Below are positions 12,692-27,700 of a stretch of 64,000 nucleotides of DNA, piece by piece; positions within the stretch are counted from its first letter, which is position 1; every line of letters starts with the position of its first letter. Made by a program: the position numbers and the translations under genes. The stretch comes from Numida meleagris. Its lineage: Eukaryota; Chordata; Aves; Galliformes; Numididae. Where the stretch lies: positions 55,460,486 through 55,524,485 of the forward strand of contig NC_034411.1 of the NCBI RefSeq assembly GCF_002078875.1, in the 5' to 3' direction. A model generated the notes under the pieces. That model was not told where the DNA came from. It made no database searches and worked only from the letters and a program-made list of their open reading frames with translations.

Positions 12692-15600
12692 CAGTTGTTT
12701 CTCTTAAACGTAATGTGGATATCAACTCCTATGTCTGCTGAGAGCTGAGTCTTCAAAGTTATCAGCATTGATCAATAAGGCTAGAGGATACACATATTTA
12801 GAGCTCATGCTTCAGCTGAGACAGGTAATGCTGTTAACTTCAAGATGCTGGTATAGTTTATGTTAGAAACCTTCCCATTACAATACCTGAATTCAGATTC
12901 TTCTGAAGTGTGGGGAAGTTCAAATCTCTGGCAGCTTCTCAACTTTGTGTCTCTAGAAAATAGAGAAGCCAACCTCAATATTCATTTAGTTATTTTAAAG
13001 GACGAATGATTGAATGACACCTTTATGGACTAGGCTATTCTCTATATACAGGAGCAAAGCTGTATCATTAGGTTATGGTGAGCAGGGCTGAGCCTGAGCA
13101 CAGATAAAGGACTGACGTAAGTTCTCAGATAAATGAAAGCATGCAGAGCTTTCTGAATTAAAAAAAGAAATAAAAATGGGTCAACGAAAGTAAAGTTATC
13201 CAAGCTAGAAGAAGGGCTAAACACAGGGGATTAGGCGGGCTGGAGAGGCTACGGATGTGTGACCCAGTCAAATATGACAGACCCTGCAGCTGCTCTTACT
13301 AGAAATGAGCTACCACTGTGCCAAACTCTAGGGGCGAGGCAAGGAAGGGAGGTTCCTGAAAAAGTTACTCAGTGCAAACTCACACAGCTTTTTTGCTGTC
13401 CATGTTTTCTGGTGTGCATGTTTGTTGTTTTTAGATCCACCTCTCCCTTGCATCTAGGAGTTCAGCAAGCGTGTAAAGACTGAAGCCATTGCACCTGCAG
13501 CCTGCCACCACACAGTTAAGCAGGTGTTGAGAGGTGGTGGCATGTAAAGTATGCAACACAGAGGTGAACAAAGATAAAACCTTGGTAAATTGCCCTAAAA
13601 TGCATTAACAAGAAGATCTGTGAGGAGTAGCATAGTGTGAAGAGTATACATAAAAAAGCCCTCTGATATCCTTAGAACACAATTTGACTTTGCTTCTCTG
13701 CTGCCTACCTATTAGGTACTCTGTTTCTTGAAGCATGGTTTTGTGATTATTTAGTGCTATTAAACACACTTAACTGGTGGTCCTAGGGCCTGTAATCATC
13801 TCCTGACAGAAAGAAAAAGTATCCATTGATTTCACAGATTCCTACTGGTAGTTTAAAAAAAAAAAAGTAGGTTTTCTGATTTTTCCTGTTTTCTAATCTA
13901 CTAAATGTCTAATGTGAAATATGTAGTCATTTCTGCAACCAGTCTCCATATGGTTTCCTCCCTGTTGACTTTGGCTGGCCTTCTTACCCGCTCACCTTTG
14001 TGTTCCTGGCTGCAGAGTGGCTCAGCCTCTAGGTGACGTGAAATTAATTCTATTTTACCTTGCATCGCTTGCAGCCCAAGTTGTGAACTGGAGTCCCCTG
14101 AGTGCCTGTGAGCAAAGCAGCAGGCATGGGGATGCCCTTCTTGGGAAAAGAAGTCCCAGGTGGGGGTGAGAGCCAGCCCTGGGCAGCAAGGCTGCTGGTC
14201 CTGCTGGTTTTCTCAAGGCCAGCACGAGGAGCAAGTGTTGAGTTATTCTGCAAAAATTAGTGTGCCATGCTTAATATCCTCCTCTGTTCATGGCCTCATT
14301 TTTTCATTTAGTATTTTGGGGTCTCAGACCATTGGCTTTTCCTTGCTTTGAGTGTGAATCATGACAAAATTCAGGTGAGCAAAAATGCATGGATTCTCGT
14401 GCATTTTTCTGCGTATGTCTAGGCTCACAATCTGCATCAGGGAAGGGATATTTGCTCTTCTTTAGACAGCTGTCTGTCAAATATGAGGTTGAGATGGAGG
14501 GCAGGTTTGTTCAAGACATCTTTTCAGCTAACTTCCAGCTAAGGCCACAGTCCATATTACTCTGTGTTTCTTTGTGGGTTATGTGTACCACTTAAGTGAA
14601 GAAGGCTGATTCATTTGTTTGCTTGGCCGAAAGTATCTTGCAAATATAAGGTTAAAGTACAGGCATTCCTTTCGACCCTCTCCAGAAGTGGTTAATTTCC
14701 ACAGCTTTTTTTCAGAGATACTACATTATGCCTGCTCAGTGAAACGGGTATAATCAGAAAGACATTTTAAAATGCAGTAATTGCTGCTGAGGAAAGTAAT
14801 ATTTGCTCTTAAATTAAACCAGGTAGGTATGTTCTGAGCCATAGCAACAAGCCCTTGTAAGCATGTATAATGACTGCCAGTGGCATGATGTCCAAACGAT
14901 GGTAATGTTTGCTCAAAGGCTGTCACATTTCTTCATCTCTCTGATTTTGCCATATTTTTTCTGATGTATACATTATTACGCTGTACTTACTGATAAAAAC
15001 TATTTGCAGACAGAACAACTTGTAATCATAGCAATTGCTGGTCACTGTGACTTAAAAATTTTTACAAACTTTGAGGCAATACAGTAGAGAGGAACAACTT
15101 GAATAAATTGAGTATGCAGGCTAAATTTGGTTTCATACTGGCCACGGAGAAAGAAAAAAACTGTATGAAGAGATTTCACAGCACAGAGCTCGGGTCGCTG
15201 CAGCTTGCTGACAGGCACCTCCCCTGCAACCACCTCCACTTTTCCATTCCAGTGTCAGGCCTCTAGCTGTGCTTTTGCCCCTGTGCTGAACTCGCACAGG
15301 GCATATTGGCAGCTGCCAGGACTTTAGTTAGCTTGGTAGCCCTCTGCAAGGATTTTGAGAGAGTGAACATTTTAATACATGAACCCAAAGATACCAGTTT
15401 ACTTAAAGGCATTCTGGTCCAGCTCATGGCAGCCCTAATTTGTGCTAAGCAATTCTTTATTTTAGATATGAAGGTACACGTCTCCTTTTAGATCGTGCGC
15501 ATATTTAGTGAGAAGGAAGGGTGGGAAGGGATGTCCTTGTGTCCAGTGGGGCTCTCCCTTCTCCCTTGATGCACTGGAAATAGTCCTTGGAAAGAGCAAC

Positions 15601-17439
15601 TTTTACCCCTAGGTAATAAAAAGTCATTTCAAGAGCACTGTCATGGGCTTTAGTTAGTACAAATTCCTGATGCAGCCAAAACCTTTCTCTGGAGCAGATT
15701 CTCCAGTCCCTCCCCGTCATGAGGGTGCAGCCTTACATAGGATCGAGTCCAAAGTCAATGGGAGCTTTTCCATTGCCTCCAGGGGCCTATGAAAGGGTCC
15801 CAAGGGTGAAATTGATTATGTTTCTTGCTCCACAGTCCGAAGAACATGAACTGAAGTGTGTATGAGACATGTGCATCCCGTGGGAGCGCGCTGGATGTTG
15901 CACTGAAGAAAGAGCTTGGCTGATAAAGTGTCAGGCTCCTTGTTGTATGAACGATAACAGAAAAAAACATTCCTGAAGCAGATCTTAGCCTTCTTCAGAA
16001 TGAGCTTTCTGTGTTCTGAATATCCAGTGGTACCAATTAAATGCTTACAGATTATTAATTTATGAAGCAGCCTTAGAGGATTTATGCTGCAAGGCTCCCT
16101 GGGCACTAAACTGGCTGCTCTGGGCACCCTGACTCATTTGAGACATTTCTGTCAAAAAAAGCCTTCATATTACTGATGAGATGGCTTTAGAATTGATTAT
16201 AGTAGTTCAATATAGCCAAAATAAATAAAATATTTTAAAATTCCGATAACGGTAGGATTGACATTTGCAAGAGCAAGGAAGAGCCAAGGGAAAATCTGAT
16301 GTTGAGCGAGACAGCCCTCACATCCAACCTGGGAGCTCTCCCCAGGCTGCAGCCAAGTGCTAGTGCCTCACGTGTTCACACTGCAGAAGCAGTCAGCTTC
16401 AATGTGACTGAGGAGGAACAGCAAGCACAGCTTTCTGTGGGCCTTGCTGCGTGCCTGCAAAGCAAATTTCTGTAGCAGTTATGTAGTTGAGTACATTTCT
16501 TTTATGAAATGCTTATGAAATGTGATTTAACAGCGCTGATATTGAAAAATAGCTCTTGTTCTTTCCCTTGTTTTAGGTAAGTGGGAGTTTTGAGGCAGAT
16601 ACATTTTTGCATGGTGTAGCCTTTTTTTTCTTAATGGTCATTTCCTAACCAGGACTCATGTGCTCCTATCATCTTAAGAGGTCCAGAGTCTTGGAAAGTC
16701 CACAGAACTTTGAAAGCTTGATGTTTCCTTATTGTCACCAAAGGAATGTAGGAAAAATCTAAAATCCCTCAGATTAGAAAATATCCTATGTGTACACATT
16801 TTTCTGATTGCTCCTTGTCATCAGATGTCTTTATCTTCAACCGCAGTTCTCTGAGAGATATTGGAGTTTGCAGTTTGCAGAGAAAGGTCTTGGTTCCACT
16901 GCACAGTCTTGACAGGTAAGGATTTGGATTTTGCTTCAAGTCTTCATGATAAATCTTTGTAGAAATTTAATCGTTATTTAAAAACATTTCCTCAGAAGGA
17001 ATTCAAAGGGATTTATGATTGAATTCATAAATAAATTTACAGTCACGATCAGAAGTTTCCTTCACAGTAGCACATAGACTTGGGATCTAATCTTACATTC
17101 ATACCAAAAAGCTGTCATCCCAGAATAATTACTTTATGAACTCTTACTAAAAAAACTTTGCAAAGGGACTAAGAGAGGTGCTTCCCAGCTGCTGAGAGGA
17201 CTTGGCCTTGCTTGTATGGTGTGACAGATTCACAGCTCAGGGTGGGAAACCTCTGCACTTAACTGCAACAGGACAAGTCAGAGCTTCTGCAGCCATCTCA
17301 GAGCTTCTCCAAATGGAGGCAAATCAAGACAGGGGATTTTAGAAGAGAGATGTGGGAATGTCCCTGAAAAACTGATCTTAGCATGAGTTATTTTTAGGCA
17401 GTGGGATGGGATAGGGGGAGCTTAGATCATGAAAACCTT
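12692..17439. other. Unique non-coding stretch
   Basis: I recognise no gene, transposon or RNA. Open frames are all about 100 codons or less, and overlapping frames on both strands (for example 14050-14351) show no coding bias toward one of them. Confidence 0.55.
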
Positions 17440-17519
17440 TACATGGTTTAGTTGGTTGACTGTTGGACTTGACAGTCTGTAAGGTTTTTTCCAGCCTAAA
17501 TAACTCTATGTTTCTATCA
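17440..17519 (+). mobile_element. Short CR1 LINE 3' end
   Basis: About 80 bp match the last part of the CR1 3' region in plus orientation. There is a 'ggttgact..ttggacttga' segment, then the conserved 'ttttttccagcctaaataa' block, then a degenerate octamer tail (CTATGTTTCTATC). It is diverged and severely 5'-truncated. The left boundary is approximate. Confidence 0.8.
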
Positions 17520-20500
17520 TTTACAGGGCAATAACAGAAAAGCATGATTTTTCTGGGCCCTGGAAAAAGGAAACAAGAATACGACCTCTTACTTATCCTG
17601 CCACTGTTGCCTGGTACAACCACTTAGGCCTATGAAGAGTCTTAGACCTCATGTATGCTACTCTGCTAGCATCTTGCAGTCACAATTAGCAAATGCCACA
17701 CTTCTGTTTGACAGGAGAGTTTCTTTCTCAATTCCTTTTCATCCATCTCACTTTGGACATCTCAGTACAACAAACAAACAAAATACCTGGTCACAGCAGC
17801 ATGGTACATTCTGTATTGTGCCTGCTGACAGCTGGAAATGGAGCCGAAACCAATCTCCTATTCTGCTCAGTAGATTAAAACAGCAGGTAATAAAATTAGT
17901 CATGCTCATCACGAGGCTGGTGTTTAATTAATGACCTAGCAGCAAAAGGCTCCCAGCTGATCATTACAACAGATTCTAGAGATTCCTTCAGTACAGTTTG
18001 CTGTGTAAGACTATTGACATGCAGACAGTGTGCAAACTGACTGGGAAAAATGAAGTGGTGTCAAGAATGTTTTGGCTGAATTAACTCTGAATATGTCTTT
18101 GCTGCCCTGGGATTTTGGTCTGAAACACAATATCATTTGAAGGTACTTTGTAGCTTTCAATATCATATTCCAATAAAAGGAAAGGAGTAGAATGCTGACA
18201 GCCTGTAGTTGTACTTTGAAAGAAGACTGCAAAAAATGTATTTTGCTTGTTTGTTTTAAAGATATAATTCAAGGAATGTGTATTTTGTTCTTGAATCCTA
18301 AAGATAATCAGAAAAGGCCATAGATATGCACTGGCTGATTTATTAGAAAATTAAACCAACATGCCACCAAATATTAAGATTTTAGACGTTTTCTTATTGA
18401 TTGTTGTGATGAAGATCACAGATGTATCAAGGGCACATTCCACTGTTTATCTGCACCTGATATGTAGTGAGATCTTTACCTCTGCATCTTAAAGGGATGC
18501 TATTTTTCTCTGGTAAAAATTAAAAACCTCCTTCCCATTAATGTACAGAGGTAGAGGATTTGGGAGACTACCTTTTAGGATTCTGAGCTGCTTTGTCTTG
18601 TGTTCTTTGTTGGAGGACTGACTCATGATGATAGCAATAAATTTAACATTATTTTATTTGATTTAGAGTTAGAGCCCTTGCTTCAGAAATAGAGATGATG
18701 TCTTCTTAATATTGTTCTCTAAAGAGAAACTAGCCTTATGCTGAAAATATGACACTTTTTCTTTTCTTTTTTTTTTTTTTTGAATTGATAATGTGAAACA
18801 TTTGTACAATAAGGAGAAATATTTTTATGAAAGGCCTTTTCATTACCTGCTGCTCAGCAGTTTGCATTTATGCACATCCATTTTTAACACATCCATGTTT
18901 AAGTTAGAAAAGAATTGTTGGATTGTGGGCTATTCTGCTTCAGGAGGACTCATATCCTTCTGAATAGCAACACAAGTAAAGCACAGAGAAACCTGGATGC
19001 CATCCTGAGCTTTATTCAATAAATACAGCTCATAGTCAGCGCTACATGCCCTGTTTCTGAAAACCAGGCCATGGATTATCCAATTAAATGCTCACCTTTG
19101 AAAGTTAAGATGATTATTCTATCTTCTAGTTCTTAAAAAACTCAAGGGAACTGCTTTCCTTGATATCTCAGTTGTGTCTTCACTCCTCCTGAGTCAGGAG
19201 TTGTGTGAGGCTGACTGAAACAGACATTTTCCACTTGTTTTGTTAATTCCATTAGGAGCTTTAGCCCCCTAGAGGGAATCAATGCACAAATTAACCAAAG
19301 ATTTATGAATCCCCAAAGGGATAATTTAAGGCTGTATAATGGTCCAGTGGATTTTAAATCTAGCTGAGAAAATTTGCTCCTCTAACTTTCATACTTGATT
19401 TTCTTCTTGTCAAAATATATGAGAATTAGATGATTTTTCATCCCCCCTGTTAAAAGACCTCCCAAAAAACTTCCTGCGGGGATTATAAAGAAAATTACAA
19501 ATGGATTTGAAAGGTTTTATTTCAAAATCTTTATTGAAAGGACAGGCGACATTCTTTAATGTCAAATTTTAAAGACAGAAAACCTACCTGCTAGCAACAA
19601 GCATGAGGCTATAATGAGTAGAAGAGGTTGTCATCTGGTGTGAATCAGCACTACTCTATTGAAGGAGACAAGCTCAGAGAAGCCATATTGTTTACAGTAA
19701 ATAAAAATCTACCTTACTATTTCTCACTGCCGTTAATAGGTCTGAGAAATGATCAGATGGTACTGAGGCTCAGAAATCTCTGAATGGCTCTAACTCTTCC
19801 TCCAGTCCCATCCTCTGGTTAGCTTCCTTGTTGTCTATTTTAATTTCTGTTTTCTTTTAGGAGCATGCTAACTTTTCTGTTATTGATGCCTTTCTGCCTC
19901 TACTGCTTTTGCATTCTTTGGATGAGCCCTTGAAGGCTTTTTACTTTTGCTAAGTTTTCTGATCTTATAGCAAACTCCCATCTTAGCCTTTGGTATTTTT
20001 TATTTACCTAATATGATTTTGATCACAAGGAAATTATTTGGCATTTGATGAGTGTTCCACATCTAATTACTAACACGTTATAATTCATTGTCAAGTGACT
20101 GAGCCTTTCAAATAAAACAATGCAGAAACAACTAATGGGACCCTGCTGAGCCTACTTTGTTTGAAAAAACTGGAATTCAAAGACTTGAGAAAGGGAACAG
20201 GCTTTCTAGCCAATTAAATGGCACAAGAAGTGCTGGCTCTCCTTGCATTAGGCTGTTAGGATGAGATGTTTTGGATGACAGTTCCAGGAAAAGCAGAGAA
20301 GGAATGGCAAAGCATTGGATTTTTGCTGCTCTGCACACTGTCATCAATTTTCAGTCTGGCAAATCCTTCACGAAACTTTATTCAAGTGAAAATTCGAAGA
20401 CTGGTATTTGTAATTAACTGGACAGGGATGATGACTAGGATTATTATTACTATTGTTCATAGGGCATTTTACAGACAGTAGTGAAATGATTGACTCAGAA

Positions 20501-21869
20501 ACCTGATTGCACACACACAGTATTCAAATAAGGGGGAGAACTGAACAGTGGCTTCTCCCACTCAACTGATGTGTTCTGCTGACCTCACAAGAAAATCTGT
20601 TCTCTCTAACTTGAACTTGTTCAGTCTGTCAGCAGTTTTATAGTGGAAGAGCTATTCTTCATAGACCTTTAAGGAGAAATGTAAGAAGTTCAACAGAAAA
20701 TGGCAGTATGTCAATCAGGAGGGAATGTTAGAGGAAATTATAGACTGAGAAGGAAAACACTGAACAGAAGTATTGGAAAAATGTGGCAAAGCAGTTTGGT
20801 GGAATACATGACTGGGAAGAAGGAGCTATCAAAAAAGAGATGAAAAGCAGGAAACATGAGAAAGATTGTGAAGATAATCAGAAAGAAAAACATAGTGAAG
20901 TCTGGTGAAGGATCTAGAGAGATAATGGGAAGACTGTCAAGGACTCCTATACACATAGGATTTTAGCATCTATATGAGAAACATGTAAAAGATTTGAATG
21001 TGGAGATGCCAGATGAAGGGGAATTGGCAGTAGATTGCAGGAGAAGTAATCAGAATTTGAATGTGCTGATCTTTGTCGTGGAAACACTGTGAAATACCAG
21101 TGTGTCACAGGCTTTATTTAGAGACCTATGAATCAAAGAATCAAATCTGTCCTGGTGTCTGACAACCTTGGATGTACCTTGATTTTTGAACTGTTATGAC
21201 AGTGCTTTTGGAAGCTTTGTACAATTTTTGGTAGTAGTGTGGAAACAAACATACCAAAAACATACAGGAAATGCGCAACAAGAGTGAAGATTTAAATATT
21301 CTTGTTTTTTCCTTTTAAGATGTCATAACTGTGGCTGCTCCTTTGACTGAAAAGAAAAAAAAATGGCAAACTGACAAATTCAGTTTAACATTTGGATGCA
21401 AATGCAATGCATTTGTTTCCTAGAAGGCATATGCACTGATTTTGATTCTTCCTAACCATGTTTGGACAAATAATCAAGGCTGCCCACTTGCAGGGAGCTC
21501 CCTCTATAGCTACAGAAGACTGAAAAACACCTCCAGAGTCTGATTCAGATCCTCATTTCAGCAGTGAGCTTAAGAAAAGCTGTTAGGATTCATTGTTTTC
21601 ATGGAAGATAGACCTCATTGAGTATGCCAGGCTGTCTCCCTTAACAGCAACATCACTGTGCAACTGTTGAGCACAGTAGTCCCTGTTATATTGAACTTCA
21701 ATCTACTTGCAGCTATTATATTTTGATCTAAGCTAACTGTGCAAATTTTCAAATTTTTCAGTGATTTTACAATTCCAATAAAGATGTATTTGCTGAATAG
21801 TGCCAGTAACTTCCACACCTATTTCTGACATTGGAACATATTTGAATGGAAATAAATAAAACTTTTAGG

Positions 21870-21908
21870 TAAGCTGTTTTTTAAGCTGTTTAGTTTTAAG
21901 CTGTTTAT
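21870..21908. repeat. Three tandem copies of a TAAGCTGTTT motif
   Basis: The decamer TAAGCTGTTT occurs three times within 39 bp (beginning at about 21870, 21882 and 21897). This is consistent with slippage duplication in AT-rich DNA. No function is suggested. Confidence 0.75.
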
Positions 21909-22126
21909 CTCAAAAAATAAGATAAAAATGTGTCAGTTTTTTGTTTGCTTGTTTTTAAAGAAAATGAACATCTGTTATAAAAAAAGCAAATCAGAAAAAT
22001 GAAATAACTTTCTGTAGTTTGATTTAAAACAAGATGTTTTTATTTAAAATTAAATTCATTTTTCATACTTTCATTTGAAGAAAATTGAAATGAATATTAC
22101 AGAATTTTCATTTATTTTGAAAAGTC

Positions 22127-22142
22127 ATTTTCAATTGAAAAT
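22127..22142. repeat. 16-bp perfect palindrome in AT-rich DNA
   Basis: ATTTTCAATTGAAAAT is fully self-complementary. It lies inside a stretch (about 22070-22165) where TTTTCA/TGAAAA words recur in both orientations. This may be an eroded inverted repeat or simply biased composition. Confidence 0.65.
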
Positions 22143-24603
22143 AATTAATTTTCAATTATTTTTTTGAGCATGAGTCTTGGAAAACATTTCCTGTAAAAGT
22201 CACCCTAGTGATAAGATTTCATGAATTGTTCTCATTCCCCAAATCAGAAACACGATGTGGGCTTTGAATAGGGCAACTGATTGCTGTTAATGATTAAGGC
22301 CTGTCCCAAAAAGTTTCTGAGCCTCTTTGACACCAGAAACAAGCAAATGGTTTTTCATGGAAAGAAAAATCAGGGGATGCGGTGTATTTTGGCAACAAGA
22401 GACAAAGACTCCTTACTTCACCATACCTACTAATACCCAAGGCAATGTGGTAGATTTTAAATGGACACAGGTCCCATCCCAAGCAGACTGATGCTAGTAG
22501 GTTTCTGATTGCCATCTTTGTGGCTTCAATACTTCATTCAGGGATTGGAACCCTCAGTGTTTGTGCATGATTCTTTTGGTGCTGTCCACATTATATGCTT
22601 CCCACACACACTGCAGCCAGCAGTCACTAGATTTCTGTTTTTTTGTGTAAAACCCACACACTCTTATTGTCATCAAGGAAAATGCAAACATCGAAGACTT
22701 ATGTGTTCTGGTTCAAGCAACTAGGAAATGACCAAAGTCAGACAGTGTTATGCCCACCAGCAGCAGCAGCTTCTCATTGCATCAGATTCACTTTCTCTTT
22801 TTTTTTTCCTTGACATACATAGCCAATACAGATGTTTGAATGCATAAAAATATCAAATTAGTTCATGTATCAATTGGGATTAGCTGTGTTCAGGAAGATA
22901 ATTAACATTCCTCAACACTGAACACATTTTGTGTTTCTCATAGTTGAGTCAAAAGTACAAAACTTTTATAAGGTATTTAGGCAGTCCTTAAATCAACACA
23001 GGATGTAAAAGAGTCATGTTTTGTTAATAATAGCTGATAAAAATAGCTGCAGTAACTTTGCTGATTCCATAGAAATGGATTTCCAAAGAAACTACAAATT
23101 TCAAGTTATGAATTTTGTGTCGAGTCGCTTATACTGGATTGTACAAACCTATCAACCTATTGCCTTGTCAGCACATCTGTAAGTATAGCCATATAACTTG
23201 CTGAGTCCCTGTTTGATTGTTCTGTACTAACCAAATCTGACCTACTTAGTGAATTAAATAAGCAAAAATACAGGCTCATCAACCTGTCTAGTATGAAATG
23301 AAGTATTTGGTGGTCACTGTCTGGTATGTTTTCTCTCTTGATTTGGGGGTGCTGAGCTTACATCTACTATATTCACTGTGAATTAGGAGCATCCAATAAC
23401 TGGTACATTCCTCCTGCAGCTCGGTTCACTGTCACATCGTATCCTTTTTGACAAATGAGAGCAGTTATACCAAATCAAACCTGAAGAAATCAGCCTTAGT
23501 TCTTTTTGATAGTCTGTGACACAGGCTCCTCTGTAGCTTTCTGCTGCAAGAAGATACCTTGAGCTGATTTGTTCTCCAAGGAGAGAAGCAACATAACCAG
23601 AATCCCATTATTCTGTCTGTGTAACACCTTGAACATTTTGTCATTAACTTTTTCCCTTCCCCTATAAATAAGAATGTCAGAACTAGCCAATAAAAATGAT
23701 AATTTGGAGAGGCTTGGGACAGTAAGATCAGACACGGTGTTATTACTTTGAAGTTCATCTAGATGAATTATGACCTAACCTAGATGCATTTCATAGCAGA
23801 AAAGTGATTAGCAAGTTTATCATCTATAGCATTTCCAACTGTATGTCCAAAGCTACCAGGAAATATGTACAAAAGTCTTTCAAAATCTGCCCATCATTTT
23901 TCTCTTGTTGATTTCATTTTTTCTGCTTCACATGGAGTGTGACTCAGTCTTTTCTCCTTTAGAGTAAAATACCACTGATGGGGATGCTGAACTTCATTCT
24001 ACTTATGATTCAAGTTGGAAATCATAGATTTTGTGTACAGAGCCTTAGAAACTAGTCTTGGTTAATTTTGTTAGTGGAAGCCTTACCTCAATCACATCTC
24101 CCTCAGGCAGAATTTTTCCCAAGAATGCCAACATGTTCAGCAACATTTTTGATCCATGTGGACTGAGTGTTTGATGCTGAAGTCCCATATCAGACATTTT
24201 CAGCTTTTTGATAAGTATCTTTTTTTGTCACTATGTCCACATTAATACTTGCCCTGCAGTGTGTGGTGATGCTATTAAATCCTTCAGTGTGGGCTGGAAT
24301 TAAAGGCTTATCTCTCCTCATTCTCCACATCCCACATTCTTTGGTTCTCTTCCACCATTGCTTTGGGCTCAGTATATACTAAGGGGGGAATACAGCAGTA
24401 CAAATGTGACCCTTTAGTAGGAAAAACACCTGGATTTTCAAATCTGCTTTCTTAGAAAAAAGATACTTTCTGACTTATGAGTGACCTTCATAGTGACTGA
24501 TGGTTCATACTGAATGCTAGCCAATGAAAATAGATTGTTATCATTAGTAATTCTGGACTGTAGTTCAATGACAGAGAAAGGTCTTGGAAACTACCATCTT
24601 ACT

Positions 24604-24738
24604 GAATCATAGAATCATAAAGGTTGGAAGAGACCTCTAAGATCATCTAGTCCAACTGTCCAACTGCTAACAATGTTGCCCAGTAGACCTTCTCCCTAAG
24701 TACGACATCTACTCTTTCCTTAAACACCTTTGGGGAAG
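24604..24738 (-). mobile_element. CR1 LINE 3' end, minus strand
   Basis: Read on the minus strand this is the CR1 3' end. On the plus strand it begins with the reversed octamer tail GAATCATAGAATCATAAAGG and continues into the conserved block 'ggttggaagagacctctaag' and 'atctagtccaactg'. The right-hand boundary, deeper in the element, is uncertain because similarity decays after 'aaacacctttgggg'. It is 5'-truncated and non-coding. Confidence 0.92.
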
Positions 24739-27700
24739 TAAAGCTTAATCTGCTTGGAAGAGCTTTCTCAAAAATCAGGCAAGATAGATGCTAATTAGCA
24801 TACTATGGCTGAAAGTTGCTGTATAGTTTTCATCTCCTGCACTCTCTCAAAGTTCTGACAAGCAAGAGCAAAGTGCTGCCAAATCAGATGGCATCTTTCA
24901 CTCATTTTGTGCTGATGCATAGAACTTCCTGAGGTGTAGGGAGATGAGTTCCTATTCCTCCAAAATAAGACTTTCACATTTTCCTTTTGAAAAGAAGCAT
25001 AATGACAGTCTGGAGAATGGAAATCTCATGATTTACAGAATAAGACTCAAGAAAATCAACAGATTTGGGGCTCCATCTCCCCATCCTGACAGTATTGGTC
25101 AGGACAGAGACTACCTGCAAAAGGGCTCACAGGACTTGTCAAGTCAGAAATAGGCTTCTGAATTCTCTTTTCTTCATGTTGCTTCTTTCACAACTGGACT
25201 GATAACTTTTGTGAACCTGACTGCTGAGAGTGGTGATTTTTTTCATATGATCCATTAAACTCTCTTCACCTGCTAACAACTTTGGATTTCTGCTGACTTC
25301 AAGCGGAGTCAGTAACTAAGAGCAAAATGTTCTGGTTCCCCTCCTTACCACAGGACCCTTGCATTCCTCTTTTCTTTGTGTAATGTGAAGTTAAGCACAG
25401 AAGTAAGTTCTTTTACAAATAATAATATTTGCACATCAAATGCCAATGAGAGCAGGTATATTTATTACTATATATAGTATAATGAATATTATTTTAATAT
25501 GAGAACTAAAATAACTTTAAATAGTTCCTTTCACTGGAGCTTCTCATACACTATCTCATCTATCCAAGTAAGCTAATTTTCAGGAGATTTACACCATTTA
25601 AGGTGGTTCCCAAGTGTTTATTGAACGGCCTTGTGAAAAAAAAATATAGCGATCTCATTTGATCTCAAAAATATGCCTTGATTTTAATGATTCCTTTAAT
25701 GATTTAATGGTCCCTTTAATGAAGGATTCAATGGAAAACTAACCAGAGCTTTTGAGTCTAATACTCTATCCATGTAGAGGAACATGTCAGCGGAGCACTG
25801 AAATCTGGAGTAGGCTAGAAAAAGTGTGCAATAAGATCTTTAGGATATGCCTACAGGTTGTTTTTTTTTGTGCTAGACAGAAGCTGTCATGACTGGTTTA
25901 GCTAAAGGTAAGCCTGGAGTATGAATATGCTGTTACTTCAGCATTATTTATTTGAAACTGTCTGCTGGATACAAAGGTAAATTAACATGAAACAGAACTA
26001 CAGTGCCAAATGCCACATCTTAATCTGAGTGTTACTGGTTCTACCCAGGTCTCTTCAGAGATCTCCAGCTCCAGTTCTTTGGTTGTTTCAGTCCATGGCC
26101 TCTTCTCAAGAACAACTGGCACGTATGTCACTTCCTTATGTGACCAAGCCATTAAGAATCAGATGAATGTAACCTTTTTTCTTTGTTCTTTTTCTTTTTT
26201 TTTCAGTTGCTGATAAAATAAGAACTTCTCAAAATATTAAAACTTTCTTTTTGAAGTAAAAAGATGGTTTGAGATGAATGGCAGAAGCCTCTGGTGCTAC
26301 TCTGCCTCTACCACAAAAATCAAATTCTGGATCTCCAATGGAGAATAACTGTTGTATTAAAGAAAAAGATATGGTGGAACATACTGAAAACTATTCCTAT
26401 CAAAACTATTTTTTGTGATTTTAAAAAATGAGAGTAGGCTGGAACTGGTGTTTATCACAACTGCTGATGAAAAAAATCTGTTCACTTTTTGAGTTATTCT
26501 GTCTGCATATGCCATAAATTACATACAATAGTAGTTGTAGAAGCAATCAGAGCTCATGTAGTGCATTTATCCCTTTGTCTCAGAGAGTTTAAAAGTGAAA
26601 TGACTACAACTACTGCCATTTTACAGTTCGAAGAACTGGAGCATGAAACAAGCATGTGAGTATTTGCCTTTAATCCTGGATACCTGAAATTAAAATCAGC
26701 ACGAGAAATGGCAGAATTATGCATTCACAAGTCTCTAACCTCTTCTTTTTTGCTTCTATCTGTTAACTCATCTCCCTTCTAGAATGCCATGCACTTGAAA
26801 GGAAAGTAAAGGAGCTCAGTCTATGGGAGAAGCATGACCTTTCTCCCTCCTGGTGTGCCATGCCTTCTCTTGTCTCGGAAGTGAATCAGAATCTGAGGAG
26901 AGATGCTGAGCAGCCACCTAAAAATCATTTGCTTCTGCTGGTTATTCAGCATCTGGCAACTGCGATGGGTAGCTGGAAAGCTTTTGTTAATATCTCTTCT
27001 GCGTGTTTCCTGAGTATTTTTCCAAAGCAGCTTAGTTGTATGTGATGAACTCTCATTTCCTAATGCCAGTCACTGAAAGCCTATGCCAGGGGATCACCAT
27101 AAAGCCTTGTTACTTTGTCCAGTCACATCATTTATAATTCCTTGAGAAGGACTTATGCAAAACAATGACTGGGAAGCATTGCGTTTTTCATAAGGCATGT
27201 GAAATAGAACTAAATGTGAGAACAGGCTACCCTTCTTTGTAGACACTTCTTTGCTCTTTGATATCGAGTTTGCACAAGACCACATTTAGACCCAGCATTC
27301 TTAAAAAGCTGAGGAACAGTTCAGTTGTAAAAAGGTGGATCAACCCCTATTGTCAACCAATTAGCAGCTATGGATAATATTAAAACTTACTGGATGGATA
27401 AAAAGTGGCTTGATCCCTGGAGCTGTGTACAACTGACTCTGAATCTGTTGTATTTAGCGCCTACTCTTCCCTGTGAATGAGAGGTTAAAGCTGCAGAGGT
27501 ATGTCCACTTGTACTCCTAATGTGCTTTCATTTGCCATGCAGGTACAATTTTGAATGTGTCAGGCACTGAGAGATAGGTCAGTGATGGGTCTTCTAGATC
27601 TGCCAGTACCCACTTTGGGGAAGAACTGTAACACCACAATTCTTGGTAGGAATGAGACACAAGCAACAAAGTCATGACTGCACAGACACTTCAGAGTGTA

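Larger units (their letters stand above)
17520..24603. other. Unique non-coding stretch with AT-rich patches
   Basis: No gene or known interspersed repeat was recognised. The most AT-rich part is around 21840-22180 and holds the small repeats listed separately. A 73-codon minus frame at 22294-22515 was examined and not assigned to any family. A T run of 15 occurs at about 18767-18781. Confidence 0.5.

Noticed and set aside
22294..22515. Minus-strand frame and its flanks considered as an old DNA transposon
   Set aside because: The wording vaguely resembled repeat sequence, but I could not find terminal repeats or a transposase motif.
25466..25479. 14-bp palindrome TACTATATATAGTA
   Set aside because: Pure AT-rich composition makes this unremarkable, with no associated feature.
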